From Chloroflexi bacterium GWB2_49_20 (GTDB taxonomy: Bacteria; Chloroflexota; Anaerolineae; Anaerolineales; Villigracilaceae): a stretch of DNA of 64,000 nucleotides. The DNA is taken from the NCBI GenBank assembly GCA_001796335.1, contig MGMF01000001.1, positions 446,324 to 510,323 of the forward strand, read 5' to 3'. Shown piece by piece: positions 35,961 to 43,789 of this stretch. The translations under genes and the position numbers were made by a program. The first letter of the stretch is position 1, and each line of letters starts with the position of its first letter. The notes beneath the pieces are model-generated. The model was not told where the DNA came from. It worked only from the letters and a program-made list of their open reading frames with translations, and did no database searches.

Positions 35961-36245
35961 CTAGGGCTTAGGCGTTGGCGTGTACGTCGCACAGGTCGTG
36001 CCGCAGCCGTTGGGGCAGGTCTCTGAGCAATAATACACTTCATTAGTACCAATGGCACACAGGGGCGGCGTGCACATGGGTAAGAATTCAGGTGTGAGGG
36101 TTTCAGTCTGTGTTGGCAGGGGCAGCCGGGTGTTGGTGGAAGTGACTGTCGGTGTGGGGGTGGTGGTAACCTCCCAACGAACCAGCCGGCAGGCACACAA
36201 CATAAATGCCAGGGACAGAACCAGCAGGGTCTTTTTTAATTGCAT
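35961..36245 (-). CDS. Small cysteine-rich putative lipoprotein
   Basis: 94 residues from the ATG at 36245. The N-terminal MQLKKTLLVLSLAFMLCAC is a lipoprotein signal. It is followed by a threonine/proline-rich linker (TTTPTPTVTSTNT), typical of exported proteins of this group, and a C-terminal region with eight cysteines (PMCTPPLCAIG, YYCSETCPNGCGTTC) that may form disulfides or bind metal. It is not a recognised family. It stands alone, with a strong hairpin upstream at 36307-36341. Confidence 0.55.
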   Translation of the reverse strand: MQLKKTLLVLSLAFMLCACRLVRWEVTTTPTPTVTSTNTRLPLPTQTETLTPEFLPMCTPPLCAIGTNEVYYCSETCPNGCGTTCATYTPTPKP

Positions 36246-36306
36246 AAGATAATTATACAACGCATCCTTAATTGAAAGGGTGCAGTATCAAGAAATTTTA
36301 TTACAC

Positions 36307-36341
36307 AAGACCCTGAAGGTCTTAAAGACCTTCAGGGTCTT
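36307..36341. repeat. Perfect 17-bp inverted repeat
   Basis: Arms AAGACCCTGAAGGTCTT and its exact complement are separated by one base. There is no T run. The core CCCTGAAGG recurs near 9870 (ACCCTGAAGGTTT) and 9981 (CCTGAAGGTTTTT), so this is likely one member of a small dispersed intergenic repeat family. Confidence 0.55.
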
Positions 36342-36352
36342 CATCTAATATC

Positions 36353-36381
36353 TTGTCAAACCTGCTGCCTTCGAGTATCCT
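36353..36381 (+). promoter_or_regulatory. Promoter of the tRNA-Sec gene
   Basis: TTGTCA (36353-36358) and TATCCT (36376-36381) are 17 bases apart. Predicted initiation falls within a base or two of the tRNA 5' end at 36389, so the precursor may need little or no 5' trimming. Confidence 0.5.
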
Positions 36382-36388
36382 TGACGGC

Positions 36389-36482
36389 GGGAGTGGTTAG
36401 GTCCCGGTGGGCTTCCCGGTCTTCAACACCGGCGGCGGGTCGCATTGCGGGCCGCGGTGGGTTCGACCCCCATCCACTCCCG
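36389..36482 (+). tRNA. selC: tRNA-Sec (anticodon TCA), selenocysteine
   Basis: 94 bases. Eight-base acceptor stem GGGAGTGG/CCACTCCC with discriminator G and directly stacked five-base T stem (GTGGG/CCCAT around TTCGACC), the 8+5 geometry of bacterial tRNA-Sec. The anticodon loop CTTCAAC gives TCA, and there is a long GC-rich variable arm (GGCGGGTCGCATTGCGGGCC region). CCT follows instead of CCA. Its presence means the organism reads some UGA codons as selenocysteine; selA, selB and selD are outside the window. Confidence 0.95.
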
Positions 36483-36558
36483 CCTTTGTTTTTATTGGAG
36501 GCAGCAGTCCTGATCTCTTTCTAGGCACCTGTTGCCTGCCTTGATTTGAGGTACAGGC

Positions 36559-37818
36559 ATGACATTACCCGCTTCTGAAATACTAAACTCACTCGTAAGC
36601 CGCGTCTTTCGCATTGAAGATGTCACCTTGGGGGATCCACAACGCGATTTCATTGTTCGTTATCGTGGTCAGCTCATCATTGAAGATTCGGCTACAGCGT
36701 ATGACCAGCTTGACCAGTCTCTTAAACCCCTCAATATAACTCCCCTCTTTCGAGTGGAAAACGGGCGGCAGATGGTGATATTAATATCCGGCATGGTCAA
36801 ACCCAAACCTGCCAAAGTATCCATTAACATTGCGCTCTTTATTCTGACCCTGCTGAGCGTCATGTTCGCGGGCGTGATGTACTCCTACAGGGGACCCCTG
36901 CCAGACGACCCGCTCAAGCAGACCTGGACCCTGATCCTCAACCTGTGGCAGGGCTGGCCTTTTGCAGTCAGCCTGCTTTCCATCCTGCTGGCGCATGAGT
37001 TTGGGCATTACTTCGTCGGGCGTTTTCACAAGACGGATGTCTCACTGCCTTACTTCATCCCATTCCCATTCAGCTTCCTGGGAACCATGGGAGCTTTCAT
37101 TAATATGAAAGAACGCCCACGCAACAAGCGCATCCTGCTGGATATCGGCATTGCCGGACCCCTGGCAGGTCTGGTGGTGGCTATACCGGTCCTGATCATC
37201 GGACTTAACCTCTCAAAGCCTGATACGCTCTTGAACACGCGCTACACCCATCAATCCGGTCAGGCTTTTATTTGCCCGGACCCCACCCTCGTGGGGGATA
37301 ACTACACCTGCCCAGATGACAACCTGCTGGAAGGCAATTCTGTCCTTTACCTGGGTCTCAAGTATGTCCTCAAAGGCGAACTGCTGCCAGCTCCTGCAAA
37401 TATGAATGGTTCAGCCGTGCTTTACTGGCTGCGTTTCTTCTTCACTGGCAGCCCGTTGCCGATCGGTGGCAGGGATATCATGCTGGACCCGGTGGCCATG
37501 GCTGGCTGGGCTGGCATCCTGGTTACCTTTCTGAACCTCATCCCGGCCGGGCAGTTGGATGGCGGGCATGTACTCTACTCCCTTTTTGGCAGGAATGCCC
37601 GCAAGCTTTTATGGTTTGTCTTGATCCCCATGCTGGCCTTGGGATTCATCTGGAATGGTTGGTGGTTGTGGGCCGGGCTGATCTACTTCCTCGGGCGAGC
37701 CCAGGCTGAGCCGCTTGACCAGATCACCCCGCTCAACCCTGGTCGCAAGCTGCTGGCCGGACTGGTGCTGGTCATCTTCCTGCTGGTGCTGACCCCGGTT
37801 CCATTCATTGTATTCTAG
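36559..37818 (+). CDS. Site-2 protease family (M50) intramembrane metalloprotease
   Basis: 419 residues. The zinc motif HEFGH is at 146-150 in LLAHEFGHYFVGR, and the third ligand lies in NLIPAGQLDGGHVLY near residue 334. Several membrane helices surround both, with a soluble N-terminal domain of about 85 residues. The layout is like cyanobacterial and plant EGY-type proteases. Such enzymes cut membrane-bound regulators, often anti-sigma factors, inside the membrane; an ECF sigma/anti-sigma pair lies 6 kb downstream, but no direct link is shown. GAGG seven bases before the ATG supports the start. The solute-binding protein gene follows after nine bases. Confidence 0.88.
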   Translation: MTLPASEILNSLVSRVFRIEDVTLGDPQRDFIVRYRGQLIIEDSATAYDQLDQSLKPLNITPLFRVENGRQMVILISGMVKPKPAKVSINIALFILTLLSVMFAGVMYSYRGPLPDDPLKQTWTLILNLWQGWPFAVSLLSILLAHEFGHYFVGRFHKTDVSLPYFIPFPFSFLGTMGAFINMKERPRNKRILLDIGIAGPLAGLVVAIPVLIIGLNLSKPDTLLNTRYTHQSGQAFICPDPTLVGDNYTCPDDNLLEGNSVLYLGLKYVLKGELLPAPANMNGSAVLYWLRFFFTGSPLPIGGRDIMLDPVAMAGWAGILVTFLNLIPAGQLDGGHVLYSLFGRNARKLLWFVLIPMLALGFIWNGWWLWAGLIYFLGRAQAEPLDQITPLNPGRKLLAGLVLVIFLLVLTPVPFIVF

Positions 37819-37827
37819 CCGCGCCGC

Positions 37828-39231
37828 ATGCTAAATAAAAACAGCCTCACCTGGTACTGTCTGCTGGCTCTCATTGCCTTGCTATTCTCTGCCTGCATGC
37901 CACTTCCGCTCTCAATGGAGCCCCTGGTAACCAACACTCCCAGCTCTTCCAAAAAAACTCCCACACTCACCCCAACCGACAGCCTGCCCCAAATTGAGAT
38001 TGCGCCGCAAGCACTGAAAGACCTCCGCATCCAGGTTTCCCATGCCTTTGTGGGATCCTCAGATTCTCATTTCAGTGACCAGGTGGCAGAATTCAACACA
38101 CTCAATGATTGGGGCATCACCGTTTACCCGCTGGCAAACGATTCATACAATACCCTGTTCGAAACAGTCGGCAGCAGCCTCGGCACCCAGGAACAACCCG
38201 ACCTGGTGATCACCATGTCCGAACAGATCCTGGACTGGGATGCAAAGGCTGCTGTTATTGATCTGGCGCCCTATCTGCAAGATCCGCAATATGGCTTCAG
38301 CGCAACCGATCTCGCCGACTTTGAACCGATCTTCTGGACGCAGGCCGGGCAAAACGATAGGCGGTTGGGGCTTCCAGCCCAGATCTCGTCTTCCTTCCTG
38401 TATTACAATCAGACTTGGGCACGCCAACTGGGCTTCACCCGGATCCCGCTCACTTCCAGCGAGTTCCGTGAACAAGCCTGTGCTGCCAATCAGTCCTTCC
38501 GTACAGATAACGACCTTCAAAACGATGGTTACGGCGGCTGGATCGTCAACACTGGCTCACCGTCTGTGCTGGCCTGGATGCAGGCGTTTGGAGGCGGCGT
38601 GGTAAAGGATGGTCAGGTTACTTTTTCCACCGACGCCAACCAATCCACTCTTGAATTTTTGAAGAAACTATACGACGATAATTGTGCTTATCTCTCCACC
38701 GAGCCAAACCCGTATCCTTCTTTCGCCAATCGCTCGGCCATTTTCATAACTGCTGACCTGACGGAGATATCCAATCAAAGTCTGGCCTTTGAGCAAGCCA
38801 AAAACAGCGATGAGTGGACGGTAATCCCCTTCCCCGGTCAGCATGGCCAACTGATCGCCGAAGGGCCCGTTTTCTCGGTGCTCAAATCCACATCTGAGAA
38901 ACAACTGGCTGCCTGGTTGTTCGTGCGCTGGTTGCTTTCAAGCGAGAACCAGGCTCGCTGGGTGGTGGCAACCGGAATGTATCCCCTGCGCACTTCATCT
39001 TATGAAGCCCTGGTTGGCTATCGCAGCAGCCACAAACAATGGGATGCGGCGGTCGGATATATGGATGAGCTGGCCACCCAGCCGCAGTTGGCCACATGGC
39101 GTAAAGCCCGGCTTGTGCTGGGGGATGCTGCCAACTTCATCTTTCGCACCAACCTGGGCCTGGATCAGATCCCTGGCATACTGACCCAAATGGATACAAC
39201 CATGCAGGAATTAACCGAGGCGAAACCCTGA
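37828..39231 (+). CDS. Extracellular solute-binding lipoprotein, ABC type (orphan)
   Basis: 467 residues. A lipoprotein signal ends LLFSACMP, followed by a threonine/proline/serine-rich linker, then a type 1 solute-binding domain with DLVITMSEQILDWDAKAAVIDL and GLPAQISSSFLYYNQTWARQLG, segments typical of sugar-binding proteins. The family delivers sugars or other solutes to an ABC importer, but no permease or ATPase gene is next to it, so it may serve a distant transporter or have a sensing role. It has no ribosome site and probably depends on reinitiation after the protease gene. Confidence 0.8.
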   Translation: MLNKNSLTWYCLLALIALLFSACMPLPLSMEPLVTNTPSSSKKTPTLTPTDSLPQIEIAPQALKDLRIQVSHAFVGSSDSHFSDQVAEFNTLNDWGITVYPLANDSYNTLFETVGSSLGTQEQPDLVITMSEQILDWDAKAAVIDLAPYLQDPQYGFSATDLADFEPIFWTQAGQNDRRLGLPAQISSSFLYYNQTWARQLGFTRIPLTSSEFREQACAANQSFRTDNDLQNDGYGGWIVNTGSPSVLAWMQAFGGGVVKDGQVTFSTDANQSTLEFLKKLYDDNCAYLSTEPNPYPSFANRSAIFITADLTEISNQSLAFEQAKNSDEWTVIPFPGQHGQLIAEGPVFSVLKSTSEKQLAAWLFVRWLLSSENQARWVVATGMYPLRTSSYEALVGYRSSHKQWDAAVGYMDELATQPQLATWRKARLVLGDAANFIFRTNLGLDQIPGILTQMDTTMQELTEAKP

Positions 39232-39677
39232 CCGCTTTCCCGAAAACCAGCCCAACTCATATTGTTATTTACACTGACGGTGCCTGCAGTCCCAACCCTG
39301 GCTCCGGCGGCTGGGCGGCCATTCTCTGCTCTGGTTCCCACGAAAAGATTCTAAGCGGTGGGGAGAAAAGCACCACCAACAACCGTATGGAGTTGACCGC
39401 CGCTCTGCAAGCCCTGCTGGCATTAAAAACGCCATGCCGGGTGGAGATCGTCACCGATTCGGAATACCTGCGGCGCGGCATTACCGAGTGGCTGCCCGGC
39501 TGGAAGAAACGCAATTGGCAGCGTAAAGGTGGCGCCCTGGCCAACATTGACCTGTGGCAAGCTCTGGATGCCATCCTGGCCAAACATTCCGTCACCTGGA
39601 AGTGGGTGCGGGGACATGCCGGACATAAATATAACCAACGCGCTGATCAACTTGCACGCCAGTCGATTCCGCGCTAA
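39228..39677 (+). CDS. rnhA: Ribonuclease HI, probable CTG start
   Basis: About 149 residues if started at 39228. The catalytic carboxylates are in YTDGACSPNPGSGGW, NNRMELTAAL, VTDSEYL and the C-terminal GHAGHKYNQRAD, all present, so it should cut RNA in RNA/DNA hybrids. The first ATG (39387) lies after the first catalytic aspartate and cannot be the start. No ATG, GTG or TTG exists in frame between the active-site start and the previous gene. A CTG at 39228 overlaps the stop of the solute-binding gene (CTGA) and has GAGG seven bases upstream; an ATT at 39261 is the alternative. Confidence 0.85.
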   Translation: MTAFPKTSPTHIVIYTDGACSPNPGSGGWAAILCSGSHEKILSGGEKSTTNNRMELTAALQALLALKTPCRVEIVTDSEYLRRGITEWLPGWKKRNWQRKGGALANIDLWQALDAILAKHSVTWKWVRGHAGHKYNQRADQLARQSIPR

Positions 39678-39703
39678 ATTTACCTGCGGAAAGGAAGGTA
39701 TGC

Positions 39704-39931
39704 ATGCCCATTTATGAATATGTTTGCAAAGATTGTCAGAAAGAATTTGAGAGTCTGCGTTCCATGAGCCAGGCCGATGCCCACATCGCCTGCGTTGCCT
39801 GTGGCGGGGATAATACCCGCCGAAAACCTTCCGTCTGTTACTCTGAAAGCAGCGGAAAAGCACTGGCGGACAGCTCTTCATCTTCTTGTGGATCATGCTC
39901 GGGCGGTAATTGTTCCGGCTGTGGGCACTGA
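39704..39931 (+). CDS. FmdB-family zinc-ribbon protein
   Basis: 75 residues. The N-terminal zinc ribbon MPIYEYVCKDCQKEFE with the second pair CVACGG is the FmdB regulatory-protein domain. The C-terminus is serine- and glycine-rich with further cysteines (SSCGSCSGGNCSGCGH), a common form in this family. The role is not firmly known; such proteins sit near amidase or methyltransferase genes in some bacteria. AAGGAAGG before the ATG gives a strong start. It follows rnhA by 26 bases and probably shares its transcript. Confidence 0.85.
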   Translation: MPIYEYVCKDCQKEFESLRSMSQADAHIACVACGGDNTRRKPSVCYSESSGKALADSSSSSCGSCSGGNCSGCGH

Positions 39932-39955
39932 TATTTAATCACACACCTTACGCAC

Positions 39956-40013
39956 ATCGTCCCGAAGGTTCCCTCAATTCAGGGACGCTTTTTACCCAAA
40001 CCTTCGGGACGAT
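39956..40013. repeat. Nested inverted repeat with internal T-run hairpin
   Basis: Outer 15-base perfect arms (ATCGTCCCGAAGGTT at 39956-39970 and complement at 39999-40013) enclose a small hairpin TCCCT/AGGGA followed by CGCTTTTT. The inner stem looks like a weak terminator for the FmdB gene; the outer arms could fold instead and compete with it. Confidence 0.5.
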
Positions 40014-40049
40014 ATGTAACATCAGTTAATCATTGAAAGGCGATCTCAC

Positions 40050-41021
40050 ATGGAATACACGCAATTAGGACGTACCGGTTTAAGCGTCTCACGACTATGC
40101 CTGGGGACAATGAATTTTGGCCCCCAGACCAGTGAGGCTGATTCCTTCGCCATCATGGACCAGGCCCTGGAATCCGGCATCAATTTCTTTGACACTGCCG
40201 ATGTCTATGGCTGGAAAATGGGTGAAGGCATCACCGAAAACATCCTCGGGCGCTGGTTCGCGCAGGGTGGAGGACGCCGCGAGAAAGTAGTGCTGGCCAC
40301 CAAGGTATTTGGCCGCATGGGTGACTGGCAAAATCAATCGCGTCTGTCAGCCCTGCATATCCGCCAGGCTTGTGAGGAATCGCTAAAGCGTATGCAGACC
40401 GATCACATCGACCTGTACCAGATGCACCACATCGACCGCAATAGCCCCTGGGAGGAAATCTGGCAAGCCATGCAGACCCTGGTCCAACAGGGTAAAGTTG
40501 TATATGTAGGTAGCAGCAACTTTGCCGGCTGGCAGATCGTCAAGGCCAACGAAGCCGCCCGCAGCCGGAACTTCATGGGGCTGGTCAGCGAGCAGAGTCT
40601 TTACAACCTGGCTGACCGCATGGTCGAGCTGGAAGTGGTGCCTGCCTGCCGGGATTACGGCCTGGGCTTGATCCCCTGGAGCCCCCTGGGTGGCAGTATC
40701 CTGGGTGGCATTCTGGAAAAAGCCAGCGAAGGCCGGCGCACTTCTGAAAATTCCCAGAAGAAGCTGGAAGCGCATCGTTCAAAAGTGGAAGCCTACGAAG
40801 CCTTCTGCAAGGCGCTGGGAGAAAAACCGGCTGATGTGGCGCTGGCCTGGTTGCTGCACAACCCGGTTGTGACCGCACCTATCATTGGGCCACGTACTTT
40901 GCAGCAATTAACCGGCAGCCTGCGCGCACTGGAGATCAAACTGCGTGAAGAGAGTCTCAAAAAATTGGATGCGATCTGGCCCGGCCCGGGCGGAGAAGCC
41001 CCCGAAGCCTACGCCTGGTAA
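40050..41021 (+). CDS. Aldo/keto reductase
   Basis: 323 residues, a complete TIM-barrel aldo/keto reductase. The catalytic tetrad is visible as the aspartate and tyrosine of FDTADVYGWKMGEGITE, the lysine of LATKVFGRMG and the histidine of YQMHHID. It would reduce aldehydes or ketones with NADPH, as in the YhdN/Gfo-like AKR groups; the substrate is unknown. AAAGG upstream supports the start. It lies between two strong hairpins and looks monocistronic. Confidence 0.92.
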   Translation: MEYTQLGRTGLSVSRLCLGTMNFGPQTSEADSFAIMDQALESGINFFDTADVYGWKMGEGITENILGRWFAQGGGRREKVVLATKVFGRMGDWQNQSRLSALHIRQACEESLKRMQTDHIDLYQMHHIDRNSPWEEIWQAMQTLVQQGKVVYVGSSNFAGWQIVKANEAARSRNFMGLVSEQSLYNLADRMVELEVVPACRDYGLGLIPWSPLGGSILGGILEKASEGRRTSENSQKKLEAHRSKVEAYEAFCKALGEKPADVALAWLLHNPVVTAPIIGPRTLQQLTGSLRALEIKLREESLKKLDAIWPGPGGEAPEAYAW

Positions 41022-41050
41022 TATGGAATAAAAAATTTAGAAATCAATGT

Positions 41051-41085
41051 AAAATAATAGATGGCGTTCAGCCATCTATTATTTT
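41051..41085 (+). terminator. Perfect 15-bp hairpin touching the next start codon
   Basis: Arms AAAATAATAGATGGC and GCCATCTATTATTTT around a five-base loop. The T-rich end of the 3' arm gives a bidirectional terminator for the aldo/keto reductase gene. The ATG of the acyltransferase-like gene follows immediately at 41086, leaving no room for a ribosome site outside the stem. Confidence 0.65.
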
Positions 41086-41835
41086 ATGTACCCGCGCTAC
41101 TCTTACCCCACTCCCCTTGTCTTCAAAATAATAACATCCATGCTGCTTGGCAGACGCAGATCCTTTCGTCTGGATGCCCGTGCGATGATCGCCAGGCAGA
41201 AGCCCGAGTTGCGCATTCTGGGGCGTGAATTTATCCCTGCGCACAGCCCGTGTGTGATCACTTTTAACCATTATCACCGTCCCGGCTTTCAGGCCTGGTG
41301 GCTGGCACTGGGTGTTGCCGCAGTTGTGAAAGAGGAGATGCACTGGGTGATAACCAGCGAACTCACCTTCCCGGGTAACTGGTATGCTTTTGTTGGCAGG
41401 CCTCTCTCGCGCTGGGTGTTGAGAAAAATGGCACATACCTATACTTTCACCGGCATGCCGCCCATGCCGCCACGTCCGCAGGATGCCGGGGCACGCGCCG
41501 TGGCTGTTCGCCAGGTGTTATCATATATTAAGTATACTGAAAATCCCATGCTGGGCCTGGCGCCCGAGGGAGGGGACAATCCGGATGGTATTGTCTGCAT
41601 GCCCGCCCCCGGCCTGGGGCGCTTTGGGCTTCTGCTGGCAGGCGCCGGGCTGAGCATTGTACCCGTTGGAGCCTATGAAAGCGATGGGAGTTTCTGCCTG
41701 CGTTTTGGACCCAAATATGAATTAAAAGTCCCCGCCGGGCTGTCTGCCAGGCAAAAAGACCTCCAGGCCGCCCGCATTATCATGCAGAACATTGCCAACC
41801 TATTGCCGACGTCGCTGCGTGGCGATTTTGAATGA
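41086..41835 (+). CDS. Lysophospholipid acyltransferase-like (PlsC-like) protein
   Basis: 249 residues. The block I region reads VITFNHYHRPGFQAWW where acyltransferases normally have N-H-x4-D; here the aspartate position is glycine. A later LAPEGGDNP resembles the block III FPEGT motif, again altered. The fold is therefore PlsC-like but the catalytic His-Asp pair is incomplete, so either the reaction differs or the protein is inactive. The start is uncertain: 41086 follows a hairpin directly, and an ATG at 41140 (MLLGRRRSFRL) is possible, though neither has a ribosome site. It is followed by the MFS gene after 35 bases. Confidence 0.6.
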   Translation: MYPRYSYPTPLVFKIITSMLLGRRRSFRLDARAMIARQKPELRILGREFIPAHSPCVITFNHYHRPGFQAWWLALGVAAVVKEEMHWVITSELTFPGNWYAFVGRPLSRWVLRKMAHTYTFTGMPPMPPRPQDAGARAVAVRQVLSYIKYTENPMLGLAPEGGDNPDGIVCMPAPGLGRFGLLLAGAGLSIVPVGAYESDGSFCLRFGPKYELKVPAGLSARQKDLQAARIIMQNIANLLPTSLRGDFE

Positions 41836-41870
41836 CCCTGACCAACTATTTCCATCTGTGAGGAACCTCC

Positions 41871-43130
41871 ATGAAAAAGAACGCTTCGATCTGGCAAATG
41901 CTCATCCTGAACATGTACTGGATAGGATTATCTTTCAAATGGAACGCTCTCCACCCGCTCATCTTGCCAGCCGTGCTGCTCAATTATGTCCCGGATTCAC
42001 AGAAGAACACTTACCTGGGGATCCTGACCTTTATCGGGTTGGTGATCGCCACAATAGTGCAGCCCATTGCCGGGGCAGTCAGCGACCGCTGGGCTTCCCG
42101 CTGGGGGCGGCGCCGTCCGTTGATCGTGATCGGCACCCTGTTTGATTTTGTTTTCCTGGCGATACTCGGCTGGGCTGGGGGTCTGGCCTGGCTGTTCATG
42201 GGGTATATCTTTCTTCAATTCAGTTCCAATATCGCTCATGGCGCAGTCCAGGGTTTACTGCCAGACCGGGTGCCCTCCCGCCAACTGGGTGTTGCCAGTG
42301 GCATAAAGACTTTCATGGATATGCTGGCGCTTATCCTGGCCTCCCTGGTGGCTGGCAACCTGATCGACCCCGTGACCCGTGATCCAACCCTGATCATTGC
42401 CGTGGTCATGGGTCTGATGCTGGTATCCACAGCCATCACCCTGTTTGGCACACCCGAAGAGTCCAGCGCGGGCAGCCATCCACCCGACGCGTATGCAAGA
42501 AGCGTCTTCCAAGAATTCAAGGACCTGTTCCAGGTGGATGTAAAGGCCAACACAGCCTATTGGTGGTTGATCGCAGAGCGCTTTGTTTTCCTGCTGGGTG
42601 TCTTTGGCATCCAGCAATTTGCTCAATACTATATCGGTGATGTGCTCCAGGTGGATAACCCGGTCAAGGCCACAGGCGACTTGATGGCAGCCCTGGCAGT
42701 AGGCCTGGTGGTCATGGCCCTGGCAGGCGGCTGGCTGACCGATAGACTGGGGGCAAAGCGCATCCTGGTAGCCGCCAGTCTCATCACGGGGCTGGGCTGC
42801 ACGCTTCTCCTGCTGGTAACCGACCAGAACAGCCTGGTACTTATGGGCAGCGTCATCGGGGTTGGCATGGGTTTGTTCCTGACCGCCAACTGGGCGTTGG
42901 CCAACCAGCTTGCACCGGGAACCGAAGCCGGAAAATACCTGGGATTGACCAACATCGCCACGGCAGGGGCTGGCGCACTGGGACGCCTATGGGGACCCGT
43001 GCTGGATGGTCTCAACAATGCCTGGGCTGGCGATTGGATCGGTTACAAGGCCATGTTCATTTTTGGAACCATATGCGCCTTGCTTAGCATTCTATTGCTG
43101 GTGCGAATACCCACACCCGGCCGTAAGTAA
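41871..43130 (+). CDS. MFS transporter (sugar/GPH-like)
   Basis: 419 residues with about twelve membrane helices. The loop between helices 2 and 3, GAVSDRWASRWGRRRPLIVIG, is the MFS signature in the form seen in sucrose/GPH-type cation symporters, and the matching loop in the second half reads GWLTDRLGAKRILV. The substrate may be a sugar, but this is by family only. GAGG before the ATG marks the start. It stands between the acyltransferase-like and sigma factor genes on the same strand. Confidence 0.82.
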   Translation: MKKNASIWQMLILNMYWIGLSFKWNALHPLILPAVLLNYVPDSQKNTYLGILTFIGLVIATIVQPIAGAVSDRWASRWGRRRPLIVIGTLFDFVFLAILGWAGGLAWLFMGYIFLQFSSNIAHGAVQGLLPDRVPSRQLGVASGIKTFMDMLALILASLVAGNLIDPVTRDPTLIIAVVMGLMLVSTAITLFGTPEESSAGSHPPDAYARSVFQEFKDLFQVDVKANTAYWWLIAERFVFLLGVFGIQQFAQYYIGDVLQVDNPVKATGDLMAALAVGLVVMALAGGWLTDRLGAKRILVAASLITGLGCTLLLLVTDQNSLVLMGSVIGVGMGLFLTANWALANQLAPGTEAGKYLGLTNIATAGAGALGRLWGPVLDGLNNAWAGDWIGYKAMFIFGTICALLSILLLVRIPTPGRK

Positions 43131-43195
43131 GGGATTATGCAACCACCCCGCTGGCTTTGCGTATATTAGTCAGAACGACCCACTCAGGAGCAGAT

Positions 43196-43789
43196 GTGAA
43201 TGACGAAATGGCCTGGATTCACCAGGCTCAAAATGGAAGCGATGAAGCATTTACCCAACTGGTCGAAACCTACCAAACCCCGGTGTATAACCTGTGTTAC
43301 CGGATGCTGGGTGAGCCGGAAGCGGCAGAAGATGCGGCCCAGGAGACATTTTTTAAAGCCTACAGAAACCTGGGCAGGTATGATATTAACCGATCATTTG
43401 CAACCTGGCTGCTTTCAATTGCTGCCCACCACTGCATCGACCGGTTACGTCGCCGCCGTTACAGTTCGTTTTCCATCGATGATGATGAAAACCACGCCAA
43501 GCTGCCTGACGCCAATGCACCCGACCCGGAAAAAGAAACCGTTCGTCGCCAGGAACAGGCTCAAATGCAAACCATGTTGAAATCCCTGGATGCCACCGAC
43601 CGCGCTGCAGTCGTACTGCGCTACTGGAATGATTGCTCTGAAGTGGAAATTGCCCGGGCGCTCTCGTTGACCGTTCCGGCAGTCAAGAGCCGCTTGCACC
43701 GTGCACGCCGCGCCCTGGCAAAACTTTGGGAAGAAGAAACCTCTCATGCACATGTTGAAAGGAGGCCTCATGAATCACCGGCCTTTTGA
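43196..43789 (+). CDS. ECF-type RNA polymerase sigma factor
   Basis: 197 residues from a GTG at 43196, which has AGGAG five bases upstream; an ATG-started extension to 43157 is not needed. Region 2 is seen in NLCYRMLGEPEAAEDAAQE then FFKAYRNLGRYD and FATWLLSIAAHHCIDRLRRR; region 4 in LDATDRAAVVLRYWNDCSEVEIA then LSLTVPAVKSRLHRARRALA. It directs RNA polymerase to promoters of an unknown regulon. The next gene overlaps its end and encodes the anti-sigma factor, the usual pairing. Confidence 0.93.
   Translation: MNDEMAWIHQAQNGSDEAFTQLVETYQTPVYNLCYRMLGEPEAAEDAAQETFFKAYRNLGRYDINRSFATWLLSIAAHHCIDRLRRRRYSSFSIDDDENHAKLPDANAPDPEKETVRRQEQAQMQTMLKSLDATDRAAVVLRYWNDCSEVEIARALSLTVPAVKSRLHRARRALAKLWEEETSHAHVERRPHESPAF

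Noticed and set aside
33315..36482. Prophage or integrative element using tRNA-Pro as attachment site
   Set aside because: No integrase gene and no exact copy of the tRNA 3' end found in the patch.
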